Positions 13,441-25,914 of a stretch of 64,000 nt of DNA are shown piece by piece (position 1 is the stretch's first letter; each line of letters starts with the position of its first letter). Made by a program: the position numbers and the translations under genes. The stretch lies in contig CAOLHI010000076.1 of assembly GCA_948474755.1 (NCBI GenBank), positions 962,942-1,026,941 on the forward strand, given 5' to 3'. Source of the stretch: Ctenosaura bakeri (taxonomy: Eukaryota > Chordata > Lepidosauria > Squamata > Iguanidae). A model generated the notes under the pieces. The model ran no database searches and had not been told where the DNA came from. It was given only the letters and a program-made list of their open reading frames with translations.

Positions 13441-14391
13441 TGTTGGAATAAAGGTGCTAACCAGACTAGCTTTCCCCAAATTAAATACTGTCTTCCAAAA
13501 CAGATTTTAAATATCTTGTTCTTTGATAACTACTAACTTCAGTGTTTAGTCTAGTGTTATCTAGTGCCTGGAAAAGACAACATTTAAATGTTATTGCCCC
13601 TCGTCATGAAATATTGTATTCTCTAAGATGTATGGCACTGAAAATAAAGTAACCAGAGGTATCCAAGGGACTGAGCTGCTCTATGGACCAGTTGTTTTTC
13701 ATTTGGCATATCTACTTATACAGCGCCAACCTGCCCATTAATTTGCATTCAATCTGTGTTTAGTAATTCCCAGTATGGCACTTAAATATATAGTAGAAGG
13801 GGAAAGAACTACTGAAAAAAAGAGGTACATTAGCTGGAGATGGGTACCAATCTGAATGAATAATGCAGTCTTTTTCTTATGGCGTCATCAACCTATGAGA
13901 CTATATAAGAATGTCATATTGTGATCTTTTTTTAAAAAGTGCTGAGGGAAATTGTATTCCTTAACAATTCATAGAGATTGAATTCCTGTATTTGTTTTCC
14001 CAGTTTGTACTCAATTCAATGGAGATTTAGTTTAGTCAAATAGGATTTATGAGAGCAATCTACTTACTTTCCTCCTGTACTGTACAGAAGGTACAAGGAT
14101 CCCTCTGAATGTGATAGACTGTGTTGTGGGGGGGCGGGGCTGAAGAGGAAGAGGGACATTCCAGATAATTAGAAAGCGGGAGTTGGGGTTGGTGGTCACA
14201 GTGGCACAAAAGAAAATATTCAGTGAATAGAAATACTACTTTTATATTGTACTGATATACTCCATACAGAATGAATGAACTTTTTTGTTTATACTCAGTC
14301 TTTTCTTCCAAGAACTCCTCTCCATGCTCACCTCATGAGACACGCTAGGCTGAGAAGTAGCAACTATTCTGTAAGTTTCATGGCTTAACTA
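13441..14391. other. Upstream gene-free sequence
   Basis: No gene seen. A short G-run (GGGGGGGCGGGGC) occurs near 14128. Otherwise AT-rich unique sequence. Confidence 0.4.
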
Positions 14392-14596
14392 AGGCCATTT
14401 CCACACTACACTGTTATAGTGCTATTATTCTACTTTCAACATCCTGTGGAATTCTGGGATTTGTTGTTTACTGAGGCCAAAAAGTTCCCTGGCTGAGAAT
14501 TCTAAATGCCCCTCCATAAGCTACAAACCCCAGGATTCCATAAGATGTTGAAAGTGGAATAATAGCACTGTAACAGTGAAGTGTGGAAATGGCCTA
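14392..14596. mobile_element. Palindromic MITE, PIF/Harbinger-like
   Basis: The termini are long inverted repeats. The left arm begins GGCCATTTCCACACTACACT and the complement of the right arm begins GGCCATTTCCACACTTCACT; complementarity extends about 50 bases. The element is flanked on both sides by TAA, matching the 3-base TWA target duplication of the PIF/Harbinger superfamily. There is no coding capacity. Its core, 14470-14545, recurs inside the Helitrons in intron 5. Confidence 0.75.
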
Positions 14597-15715
14597 AGTG
14601 GAAATTTGAATCTGGATCTTCACAATCCTATCCAGTATTCTAAACATTACACTATGTTTACTCTCAGCATTCATTTCTATTTTGAAAGGGCATCTTATTT
14701 TACTGAATGTCTAGAATATTTTGGGACTTCAGTAATGAAATCCTGTTTAAATGAGTGTGGGACAAAGAACAAGGTAGGAAATTATATTCATACTCCTTTG
14801 CTCCTAGACTTTGAATTGTTTTAATCATATCAACTTTAGTGTGAAGTAACTATTCACACAATGAAATTCAACTTATTTTTCATTCCCACTTTCCAGAGTT
14901 AAAGAGTTGGGAGAGGGGAACAACCAGCCCTCTGTCCCTAAGGGGTAGTAGGAGTTATTCCTTGTGACCCATGTTATGCCAAGCTGTTGTTGTTTCACAT
15001 ACAAGCTTTTCATTTAATGAAAAAAAGAGAGAGGACCTTTGTTCCGGATCTTTCCAAATCCAAAACCCATATATCTGCAGCTCTTCCTTATTATTACTTA
15101 AAGTTTTTCCTATAATATAATCTCGCCCACAAAATTATGACCCAACTAATTACGCACAGCCTACATGCCTCTAGTTTGAAAGTTTCACTTGCTATTGCAC
15201 GCCAGGATTCTTTAATCCTAAAAAGGTTAATTGACACTTAGTGTTTTAGTAATTTGTGAATTAAATATAATGCCATTTCTCCATTTAAGGGCTCTTCATC
15301 AATAGAGAAATACCTACTTGCATTTTTACATGTCTGTAATCTCAATTGATATGCTCAGCTGCAGATTATATTTCTCACTTCTTAGGGTACATTACATGTT
15401 TTTAAACCGATTAAAGCCTCAAAAATTGATAAGTGCCTGGCTGCTCTTACTACGGACAGATATATAACAAAGGAGTTCATCATTATTATTAGCAATAAAT
15501 TACCAGACTACAGAATTTACAGTTATTTCTGTTTTATGCTATCCTCTCAGAATATAACAAAGGGAGCACATCTTTATACTAACTTTGTGATCAGTATAAT
15601 AGAGATCCAGCATAGTATGATACAGAACTTGCTACTGAGATTAAAGCACATGAACAAAAATGTATTGCTAACACCAAGATCATGAAGCTTTGCATAGACA
15701 TAGCACTGGGCATGA
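14597..15715. other. Upstream gene-free sequence, repeat-poor from about 15000
   Basis: No gene. The stretch 15040-15420 lacks recognisable repeats and is rich in homeodomain-type cores such as TAATTG and ATTA. It could be a conserved enhancer, but one sequence cannot show that. Confidence 0.35.
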
Positions 15716-15935
15716 GAGCCAGCATGGTGTAGTGGTTTGAGCATTAGACTATGACACTGCAGGCTAGGGTTTAAATCCATGGGTGACCTGGGCAAGTCAC
15801 ACTCTCTCAGTCTCAGAGGAAAGCAAGGGCAAACCTCTGAACAAATTCTGCCAAGAAAACCTTGTGATAGTTTTGCACGAGGGCCATCATAAGTTGGAAA
15901 CAACTTGAGGGCATACAACAGCAACAACAAGCACT
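15716..15935 (+). repeat. Sauria-type tRNA-derived SINE, near full length
   Basis: Head GCCAGCATGGTGTAGTGG (A box) and GGGTTTAAATCC (B-box region) are followed by CTGGGCAAGTCACACTCTCT. The 3' part is CCATCATAAGTTGGAAACAA and the tail CAACAGCAACAACAA. This is one of the best-preserved copies in the window. A 118-residue ORF on the opposite strand is a by-product. Confidence 0.9.
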
Positions 15936-18039
15936 GGGTTCAACATTATAGGAGGGGAGGTGTTCAGTAACTGGAACACATGCTTTGTATGCAAAATATC
16001 CCTGTTTTAATTCCCATTATTTTTAGGTAGGGCAAAGAAAGAATGAAATGCTGGGAGCAGCTGCCGATCAGTATGGTCAGTTCTGAGCCAGGTATACCAG
16101 TTTATCTAAGCTTACTATATTCATACCAAACCAACTATAGTAGCAATAGCAACAACATTATTATTCTTATTATTGTTGCTGTAGCTGCTGCTGTTGGGGT
16201 AAGGGGTGTTATGCCATGTTATATTTCATGTTATATTTCTGTCCAGTTGCAGTGTGGATGTTAAAGGCACAGAACAGTTAAACATGTACCTTTGTGGTAC
16301 ATGCAGGCTTAATTATACTGAGAAAGAACCTGTAGGAACTTGTGAGACTTAAGATGGTCATTATTTATTTGTCCCACTCATTTCAGTTGATCATTTCAGT
16401 AGGCATTAAGCATGACTGAGAGTCCATACCCCTAACTCAGTTGCTGGCCAAAGCAAGTACTATTTCTCAGCCACAGACCTTCCTGTGTTTCAGCTAGCAT
16501 ACTAATACAGATCTATCTTCAGAGAAAATTTCCCCCTGAAGTTTCTTTCCCCTATATTGTCCACTTTAACGTCAGTGGCACAGCGTCCTGTGAGGCTAAT
16601 GTATTTTCCATTGGTTTTGAATGCTGCCATTTCTGGTGTCTATTAAATATAGTTATTCTGTGTCAGCTAAGGTTAGCTTCTTTACCCTATGCACAATACA
16701 CAAGTGTATTTCTGGCAGAAACTGACATATATCACATTGTAAGAGGAGCAACGGAGTGAGCTTCTAATGTTGTGAATAACACTTATGTTCTGTAATTATG
16801 TTCTCAAAGAGATATAGGGACAGAGTTGGCATCTGTATTCGTAGCAGCATCTGGTCCCTATATTTGTATCCTTCTTCTTTAGTCTGTTGCTGCCAGTGTT
16901 TAAATTAAAGGTTGTCTGTAAGTGAGCACAGGTCTACCACCAAAGATTTATGAGGTGAAAGTGTCATTGTCTAAGATACATTGCAGGTCACTTATTATAC
17001 ATTTGAGTGATTTCAACTGAGAGCTGCTGGAGACAAGTGATGTGCTGTCATTTTTTAAAAAAGGTCTTTCTGTACTAAGTTATTCCTGGGTTATCTGTTT
17101 GTCAGGGTTTTTTATTGGGAGTTGAGACATGTCTTGTATCAGTTCTGAAACTGGCAGAGCTACACTGTTAGAAACTGTATGAAGATTACAGCCTAAGAAT
17201 TTTAGGACCACTTCTAAGATCCATAAGTAAGAGTCTGTCATAACTGACAGTTCCTTAAATCACTGCATTGCAGAGTTTGCCCAGTTCAAGTCTTACCCTG
17301 TTATTATAGAGTGAGATAAATGGAATTGAGGAAGGAAAAGAAGCAACAAGGTGTTGAAGAATGGGAAGAAGCTGCAAGAAGATACTGCAAAGTATGCCAG
17401 TTGGTCTGTCCTGAGCCCTCTTAAGCCAGTCTGGGGACTTCAGGTATGATGGCGGACACTGGCAGTCACTTGTACTGAAGTAAGATTTGATAGCCACCTC
17501 TGTTGGTTTCTGTATGTGGAATGTGAGGAGGGCGAAGTAGCATCATGTCTCAAGCAGTAAATTGTATGGGCCAGCCACATACAGTGTGCCCTCCATATAT
17601 GTGGGAGGTCTGCTCCAGGATCCCCTGTGTAAAACAACAAATGTGAGTGTCACATCCCATGGTAGTCAATAGATGCAACATGTGTGTGCCTATCATGTCC
17701 ATTGACTATGATGAGAATGATGCTTTGCATGACCTTGCATTCATGTATGCAGAGGTCACACCAGAAGAGGGCGCACTGTACTTTTTGGTTACCAGTCACT
17801 GATATCTGTGTTGCACTTTAGTTGACTCTGAATTGTGATGTCCTTGAGAGGAGGTGACCATGGTGCTCATACAATGGCATAGGGAAAGATGGTGCCCTGA
17901 CCACTTATTTGCTTGTTAATCTATAAAATTTAACTTTCAGGATCACAGAAGTGCTCGACACTTCAAGATACTATTGGAACAACTGGTTCCATATCCATTC
18001 ATCTCAATATTGTCACTGTCTAATGTTTAGATGAAAGCC
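15936..18039. other. Upstream gene-free sequence
   Basis: No gene or clear element. A trinucleotide-rich stretch (AGC/ATT/GCT) lies at about 16140-16190. Confidence 0.4.
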
Positions 18040-18233
18040 AGTACAGTACAGTGATTTGAGCACTGAACTATGATCCAGGAGACCAGGGTTTGATTCCCCA
18101 CTCACCCATGGAAACTCGCTGGGTGACCTTGGGTGCATCACATACTCTCAGCCCCCAAAAAACCCTGTGATAGGTTCACCTTAGGGTCACCATGAGTTGG
18201 AAACTACTTGAAGGCACACATCAACAACAATGT
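18040..18233 (+). repeat. Sauria-type tRNA-derived SINE
   Basis: Contains GACCAGGGTTTGATTCCCC (B box), CTGGGTGACCTTGGGTGCAT, CACCATGAGTTGGAAACTAC and the tail CATCAACAACAA. It is directly followed, in the opposite orientation, by the 5S-headed SINE at 18282. Confidence 0.85.
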
Positions 18234-18281
18234 TCAGATCTCTGTTAATAAATATTTCTGAAGCCTTTATGTTTCCCAGTA

Positions 18282-18513
18282 AAATGTGTGTGTATGTTTG
18301 CATGCTTTCAAGTCACCTATCAACTGATAACTCCATTAATTTCATAGGATTCAAAGGATCCTCATCCTTCATAGGAATCAAAGGATACTCAGAGGTGTTT
18401 TTTTTTTTTTCTTGAAGTATATCCTACAGCACCTGGTATTTGCTGGCAGTTTCCCATCCAAGTACTAACCAGGGATGACACATGAGATCTGGTGCCTTTA
18501 GAGTATTTAGGCC
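18282..18513 (-). repeat. 5S-rRNA-derived SINE (5S-Sauria type)
   Basis: The + strand block from 18421 (CCTACAGCACCTGGTATT, then TCCCATCCAAGTACTAACCA, then GAGATCTGGTGCC) is the reverse complement of the 3' half of vertebrate 5S rRNA, including its internal promoter region. The left part, TGCATGCTTTCAAGTCACCT, is the complement of a squamate SINE 3' tail. 5S-headed SINEs with a Bov-B-like tail are known from lizards. A 12-base T run at 18399-18410 interrupts the body. It is not a functional 5S gene. Confidence 0.85.
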
Positions 18514-20057
18514 AGTAAAACATACTAACTTCAAAATTACAGTAGGTATGAATATAATTTTCTGTCATAGGATTTTTCCAAGAACATACAGTAAGGGATT
18601 TACAGGCTGCAGTCCTGGAGCACAAAAATTACAAAGGAAGACTACAAAAAGAAATAGCTGAACTGAATTATATTCACAAATTCCAATCCATTCGCAGAGG
18701 TATGAACAAAGAAAATGATTTAATGGCTCACTACATATATTAATACATGAGTCCTCACTACTGTACACATAACAAAAGGAATCTTCTCAGAGAAATATTT
18801 GAATAGGGGAAATTTGGTAAGCAGATTTGTCGCTCTCACACATCAGCACCAACTGACCACTGACATGCAACACCTTGCCCAACCCTTTGAAAATTTAGGG
18901 CAAAGGACATATGTGATGTGCATCTTTTTGTATCCTATTACATTCTATCCCACTTCCACAACTATAAAAATATCTTTTTACTTGAGAGTTTAATATCACT
19001 CTGCACTGCATCTGAAGAACTGGGTTTATATCCATGAAAGCTCATGCTAAAATAAAAACCAGTTAGTCTTAAGGGTGCTGCCACATTCCTGATTTTCTCC
19101 TTCTCCCTTCCATCTTTTCATCATAGAATGGCTATATTTGCGATAGTAATTATCACTATTCCTTCTCCCCTATTGTAAAGAACAGGTACCTGGGTTAAAT
19201 TCTGATTGGATAACTGAATAAAAGTAAGTGTTCATTATATTCAGCTTATTTGTTCTATGTTTTACTGCAGTGTTAGCAGTGAAATAATCTAATTTGCATT
19301 TACAACTGAGGTTTCTTGGAAGAACGTTTTGTGCTCTCCATCAGCTGAAGAGATCAAGAAAAAGAGGATGAGGTATAGATAAATGCCCTGAAGAATTATT
19401 GTGTGAACTCTCATGTGAGTCAGGGAGCCTTCTCATGCTTTATTAGATAAGTACATAAATTACATGGCTCCTTTGTTCCTAAGGCTGTAAGACTTTCTTG
19501 GGCTTGTCCACAGCCTCTTGAAGTCTTAAAAGCCAGCTTCTTGAACATGTTTCTGTAACTGTCTATACTGTAACTAGGTTTTGGACACAAAAAAAAGTTT
19601 AAGATTGCATTCAGTCAGTTCTTTATCTTGTTTTACATTATAAAATAGAAACATGCTTGTCAGACAGATAATATCCAATTCACAGTTCAGACATTAATAG
19701 TAAGGCAAATTAATATTCCAAATCAGGTAACTGTAAATTTTGATAACCTGACTAGTGTATATCAGATTTCAATTTTCTAGCTGATGTGAACATAGCTGTT
19801 TTGGTGAAAGATGCATCCTTCACCCTTTTGGTATACAAAATTTCAGATGTCCTAAATAATCATGGTCTGTTCAATTACATATCTACCAAATTTCAGCTAA
19901 TTATGTGGAAATAACATAGTTCTATGTATGTGCATGCATACATATACATGTGTGCATGCAATATAAAATCCAGCCCATGCCTCACATTTTATTTTACAGT
20001 TATGCAGACAGAGTCATATTTCCAGAATTAGGCTCACAGGAACCTCAGCAATGGAGC
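18514..20057. other. Upstream gene-free sequence
   Basis: No gene seen. A near-palindromic purine/pyrimidine alternating stretch (GTGCATGCATACATATACAT) is at about 19929-19965. Confidence 0.4.
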
Positions 20058-20150
20058 TTGGAAAAGTTATTCTTTTGGACTACATGTCTCAGAATCCCCC
20101 AGCCAGTGAGGCCATTTTCCAGGTTTTGTGTGTGTAGTTCCCAAAAGGTC
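20058..20150. repeat. Short interspersed MITE-like remnant
   Basis: GGAAAAGTTATTCTTTTGGA followed by CTACATGTCTCAGAATCCCC and CAGCCAGTGAGGCCATTTTC resembles a very common lizard interspersed repeat of palindromic type. The right arm (TGTAGTTCCCAAAAGG) partly complements the left. Confidence 0.5.
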
Positions 20151-20309
20151 ATTTTTTAACTTTCTATTATAGAAGTGGATGGCTAACATTTACTTCTATA
20201 AGAAGAGTGCTATAGCGTGCATCCCTATTACTGAACGCAACTAACATGCACCAACAAAAGAGGAGGCAATATGTACATCCTTTCTTGAAACAATATTCTT
20301 ATACTGTAA

Positions 20310-20512
20310 GCTGTTGTTGTTTGTTTGTTGTTGTTGCTGTTGCTGCATGCCTTCAAGTCAGTTCCAACATACGACAAATCTATTATGGGATTGTCTGGGG
20401 CTGAGAGTGTGTGATGTGCCCAAGATCACCCAGTAAGTTTCCATGGCTGAGCTGGGGATTGAATCCTGGTCTCTTCAGTACTCAAAACTAATACACTATG
20501 CTAGCTCATACC
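20310..20512 (-). repeat. Sauria-type tRNA-derived SINE, reverse orientation
   Basis: The left end is a GTTGTTGTTGCTGTTGCTG tract (complement of the ACA tail), then CCTTCAAGTCAGTTCCAACA. At the right end, GGGGATTGAATCCTGG is the complemented B box. The order is the exact mirror of the + strand copies. Confidence 0.88.
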
Positions 20513-22585
20513 ATAAGTATATAAGGGTAATGCAAAAGTTTTCCTGAATTGAGGGCTACAGTCTTGTTTTTACTTGTCCAGAAAATATATATCTGTATCT
20601 AAGCAAAACATGCATTTGAATGGCATATGCATGCATGGTGTTCCATCTTCAACGAAATACTATATATGTATTTTAAAAAAAAATCAATGAACTATTAATT
20701 TACTATGTTTGCTTAGAACAGCATTTCACTAAAATACTAATAGAAAGCAATGTCTTGCTTTTTTTCCTGTAAATGAAAACAAAGTAACTCTTTGTAAGCT
20801 GTACACCAGCTAACCTGTTTTATTACAATTTGTATATTTAACTGTCCAGTATTTCAAATTTTTTTAAGTATAAAGTGACGTTACATGCCATTATAGTACC
20901 GTAAACTTTTTTTTTCCATTTGAAGATAACACAGTAAACTTTTTTTCCATTCGAAGAACAGTATTTTCTAAAAAGCAACAAACATAGCTGTGCTGGTCTG
21001 TGACAAAAAATAAAAAATAAAAAAAAATTAAAATTCTATGTAGGGCTTAGCACTAATCAAAATGCCATAAAATAATGTGCAAGCATTCAATTTCTCAATT
21101 GTCTGTAGTTTCTTCAAAAACAGATACAAGTACAGTCTTTACTCTGACATTATATACTTACTACATGACCTTAATAGGGAGTGTTTTTTTTCTATAATAG
21201 CCACATTGAGTGATTTAACTACTCATTCATTACCTGAGTAATTGCACTCCTCTGTAATTTGACTCCCATTTGCTGAAATCACAATCAAGTAGATCAACTT
21301 ATGGTCTTGGATCCAGAGTATGTTAGCTCTGAAAGCAAGTTAAACATGATTAACTGAAGCCCATTGATTGCCATGGTTCTTCTCTAATGAAATTTGGATC
21401 CAATTCATTGATTCAGTAGGAGCTAACGGTGATCAAATTAGTGTGGATTCAGCCTTTGGTGTTTTGGTATTCTGGATGGATTATCTGGAATATTTCCCAG
21501 TAGTAATATTTCAGGTACATTTGGTAATGCATCTGGTCATATCTATAGCAACCTTCTTCATTGGCCATGACGGCTGGGTCTGATTAAACATCTGGAGGGC
21601 TCTAGGTTGCCTAAAGCTGGCCATAACACATACAATATCAGTCCAGTATCTTCCCAGTTAACATTAGCAGAGCTTTGCTCTAAATTTCAGACATCTCAAA
21701 TTTCCAGACTTTTTTTTTCTTAGTCTTACCATGAAATTAGGGGGCAATCTGAGTTTTACTCAAAGTTTTTGTTTATTACTGCAACAGTAGATATAAATGT
21801 AAAGCTTGCATGTATGTGTGTTCTCAGACATGTTAGTTGTGTCACATACTCATGATTGACATAATTAATGAATAAATACATATTTACTACCACATAATTC
21901 ATACTGTATATTCCTTGACATTTCTTGCTTTTTTTTCTTTCCAGACTATTCAGTTTGCATTCCAAGTTTTCAGCCATTATAGAGAAACAGTTTGTGATAA
22001 TTGGGATAAATGCATTCTTAGGGCACTAATATTGATTGCTTTTGAATTATATCTGTTTATCTCCATGTAGGACAGTACATAATCTTTGTTTTAGATTTTA
22101 TTACTTTAACAATGCACATTCTTATTCTCAGTCATGGTTTAGGAAGCAAGATACCTTAAATGTTACTTGGAGAACATTTTTAAGTATCTCTTTTCATCAC
22201 TATATGATGTTATAATCATTCTTTACTAAAAACAAAGATTGCATTGAAAGCTAGAAAGTGATTTAACACTTCTGTGCTACTACATGTAGACATCTGGATA
22301 CTTCTAAAAGTTTGCTTAGAGTTTAAATGTACTTAACATATATATTTCTACATTTCACGTATTACAGAAAATTTAGACAGCCATATGCAAAATAAGATTC
22401 TTAATAAAAATGCACAAACTTACAAATGATACTGGACTTCTATTTAGAGTGGCCCACAAGTTACTGTAGGTGTTTAATTTGATTAAAGCAAGTTTAATTG
22501 GGATCCATCCGGTTTAAATACAGCCCACCATTTTAAATAGCCTGTGGATTACACTGTAAAATAGCCAGTCAAGCTGTCATTCTCC
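20513..22585. other. Upstream gene-free sequence
   Basis: Unique AT-rich sequence. A short direct repeat (GTAAACTTTTTTTTTCCATT against GTAAACTTTTTTTCCATTCG) lies at about 20902-20955. No gene. Confidence 0.4.
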
Positions 22586-22690
22586 AGATGTTTTCAGACT
22601 GCAGCTTATATCAGCTGTAGCCAACAAAGCCAGTGGTGCAAGATTATGGAAGCTGCAGTCCAACATCATCTGAAAGGCCACAGTTTATCT
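22586..22690. repeat. Palindromic hAT-like MITE remnant
   Basis: Left arm CTCCAGATGTTTTCAGACTG is mirrored by right arm CAGTCCAACATCATCTGAAA. This is the lizard pattern of a short transposon built from two inverted arms. Confidence 0.55.
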
Positions 22691-22911
22691 ACTCATATTG
22701 TAAAATTAATTCCTAGGCCATTTGCTCTTGAAAATCTACCTGAAATCTCTTGGTAATTTTTAAGATTATTTTGAAATAAATAGTATGTGGGTTACTCCTT
22801 CACAGCTCTAGAACTAAACTGTCATAAGTGCACAGATGCAGTCTTGAAGAGACTTGTGGCCTGTATCCAAAATTATAATCCAAAAATACTCTGAAGTTAA
22901 TTGACATAGAG

Positions 22912-23037
22912 CTGGGGTAAGGAGCCACTATTCCTCAGAATATTTTGGACTAAACTCTGATAATTCTTTGCTACTGGCCATGCTGGGTAAAGTTGATGGG
23001 AGTTGGTCTAAATCTTCCAAAGATTCTTCACTCCCTG
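22912..23037. repeat. Palindromic hAT-like MITE remnant
   Basis: GGGGTAAGGAGCCACTATTC leads into TTTGGACTAAACTCTGATAA. The mirrored half, CTGGCCATGCTGGGTAAAGT then TGATGGGAGTTGGTCTAAAT, completes a degraded copy of the same family as 22586. Confidence 0.5.
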
Positions 23038-25439
23038 ATGTAAAGGTAATGGAATTAGAAAAAGGCAAATTCAGATCTACTTCCTAAGGCTGTTGTCCGC
23101 AAGCAAGCTACCTTGGAATGGGGTCACTAACTTCTCTAAGGGAGTTCTTGATCAATTGTTTTAAAGACTTCATGATAAGATTTAAAACACATACACACAA
23201 AGAGATAATCCCTATATAAGTTATTGTTTTTCTTTGTGGTCTCTACGTTGTGCACATGGACTCGTGTGCATAACATCATTTGGAATATTCTAGAGCCAAA
23301 TTTTGGCAGTTAGCAATTCTCTGCACATGCTCCAATCTGGTTCCCACTTCCTGCTCAGTTCTTATTTCTTCTGTAGCTGAAGGCTCACCCTCTAGCATTT
23401 GATAGCTTATGGTTTGACATCTCTTAGCTGCTCCAGTGGAATTGTGCTTGAAATAATAGGAAGTAGTTTGAAAACTGGTGTTTGATCTGTGATGACTCTT
23501 TCACATGTGCTAGTTAGCACTTGATGTTGGAGGCACTAAATGAAGAAGGTACATGTATGAAATCACCTGCAATAATCTTGTGTTTTGTTTGTATATACAC
23601 AGACAAGATGAATGTTAACTTATTCCACCTTCAGCTGCACTTCTTCAAATATCTTCATTGTATAACTCTGTTGTATTTCCAGCACCATGTTCTTCATTTC
23701 CAACACAATAATCTATTCTGTGCATTGCTGACTGCTATAAATATTTTATGCATTTCACCCCATTACCATTTTCTGCACACACTCTATGGTGTTTGTGTTT
23801 ACTTCAGTAGATGTCAGCCTATATTCCTCTGTATACCTTTGATGCTTTCCTCTGGTGTTATAGTAAGGTGTGCATGTTTAATACACTTGTTTTTCTGAGC
23901 ATTTACTAATTTGTTCTCTTTCTTTGTTCAAAGTTTATAATGCTGCATTTTTCATCTTGCATGTTATGAAAAAATTATCTCCCTGCTGCTTATTTAAACA
24001 AACTCCTTAAGCTTATATGACAGCATACTCATTTCTCCCTCTTTTTTTAAAATATATTTATATTTGAGTTAATAAAAGGCATAGTTTTCTGACACAAACA
24101 CACATACATGCACATTTCTGAATTAATACATAGTTTGATACAGAAAACAATTAAGACATTTTATGTGGGTTAAGCATCCACATAGCAAAATGAATTGTTC
24201 TGTGTTTCAAGTTGTCTAGCTGAACTGATCTCTGGATCACAGCCAGTGTGTTTTTGAACTTGATTTCCCCTCCCCACCCTATCGTATCAGTAAATGAGTA
24301 TCTTATCTTCATAGCTTGTGCAGACATGTTTCTTCCTATGTGCCAGTGTGGTCTGCTTCCTTCTCTAACTGGTACAGCCTGTTCATTATGACGCTTGTAT
24401 TTATAATTATTATAATTGCAAATAAATAATTTACTTTCCCTACATGCGGAAGGTATACTGCATTACATTCTGTCCAGGGCTCAGTCACTTTCTAACTTTC
24501 ATTGTGTACTCTCTGGACTTAGGTTTTTACATATTTTATTCCTTTTGTGGCTCCATGCACATAAACAAAGGCAAACAGTATAAATTACTTCTCTAGTATA
24601 TTTAGAAATGCATGTCTACTTCATTCCATATTGTCTTTGTACTATTACTCAATCCCCAGGTATTTCCCACAAGGCGAACAATATTCTCTGTGTTGGATGA
24701 ACTCAGCAATGAAAAGGAACAGGAAGGTTCTCTGTGTATTCTGTTTTTATTTTAACAACTTCTCTCAGTGTAAAAGAAGAAAGCATACAGAGAATTAGTC
24801 AGGTTAAAGTTTACATCAGCGTGAACATGACCTGAACAACCACCATTTCAAATCTTAACTTTGGCATTATGCTTATGTCTGGCCCACTAATCCATCCAGT
24901 CGAAGACTCCAACTGCAAGCCCAAATGTAACAAAATGATTTACATCTAAATGAACAAGCTAAAGCTGAGACTATAAGTTCTCACAATTAACCCATGCCTA
25001 TTATTGGATTTCTTGAACTTATGATCTGACTTTCCTAGATTGTCACACTTCAGGTGAGATAGTTTCCACCTGGTTAATGGGCTGTGTAGGACTGTTTTCA
25101 GTGCCAGCCAGACAGGAAGTACTGGACTTGGGCCCTTGTGCTAAATGACTATTCAGTATCTGGTTGATAGGGAGATCCTATCGAAAGAAGTGCAATCCGA
25201 CTTTTCTTAGTGGTAGGTAAGAAACCTTGTGATATTAATTTTGTCCACTGGTGGCATGCTCCCAGGAAAAACTTGATGAGCTCAACTTGTACCGAAGCTG
25301 TGCTTTGATGGAAGCCCAGTAAAATGCACATCAGTGTTAGAACAGGCAGCGTCTCCATTCCCAGTCCCTCCCCTAATATTGTGGCCAGTTGGAACTGGGA
25401 CTTGGGCAGGTGGAAGGGCTTGCGGGACACAGATCTCCT
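23038..25439. other. Upstream gene-free sequence up to the CpG island
   Basis: No supportable gene. The 125-residue reading at 23521-23898 is pyrimidine-rich and shows no recognisable domain. The last 300 bases before the island still have ordinary composition. Confidence 0.4.
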
Positions 25440-25914
25440 CTCATGTCCTGGTGCTTCTGTTCACCTGTGAAGTATCCGGGCTGCCCCCGCCCGCCCACGC
25501 GCTCTCCATCCCGGTTCCCCCCTCGCCGTGGCACCGTGACCGCCGCCTCGTGTGCACCTGCTCCTCCCCCTCCCCGCTCCCTGTGGGTCTCTCTGCCTGT
25601 CCTGATGCCCACGTTCTTTCGGTTCCTACTTTGCTTCCCTCTCCGCGGGGTCCGCTACCTCTGGAAAGCGCCAAGCGAGGCCGGATACAGAAGTTGCCTC
25701 CCTGCGCCTTTCGCATCTGGTGCGGGTGCGCCCTCGCCCTCTCCCGGCTTAGCGGGTGGCTCTCGTCGCGCTGGTGTTGGGGAGGCGGCGTGCCTGCGCG
25801 CGTGCGTTTGCGGCGCGGCTTGCGGGACCTGAGAGCGAGCTGGCGTCCCCGTCCCTCGATCGCCCCCCTCTCCGATCTGCCGCCCCCTCTGGCTCTGCGA
25901 GGAACGTGGCCTTC

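Noticed and set aside
15574..15930. 118-residue minus-strand ORF
   Set aside because: It is the reverse of a SINE.
18421..18513. Possible 5S rRNA gene
   Set aside because: It is only partial, mutated and joined to a SINE tail.
23521..23898. 125-residue ORF on the + strand
   Set aside because: No domain, no flanking splice or promoter evidence, and a composition that follows T-rich DNA.
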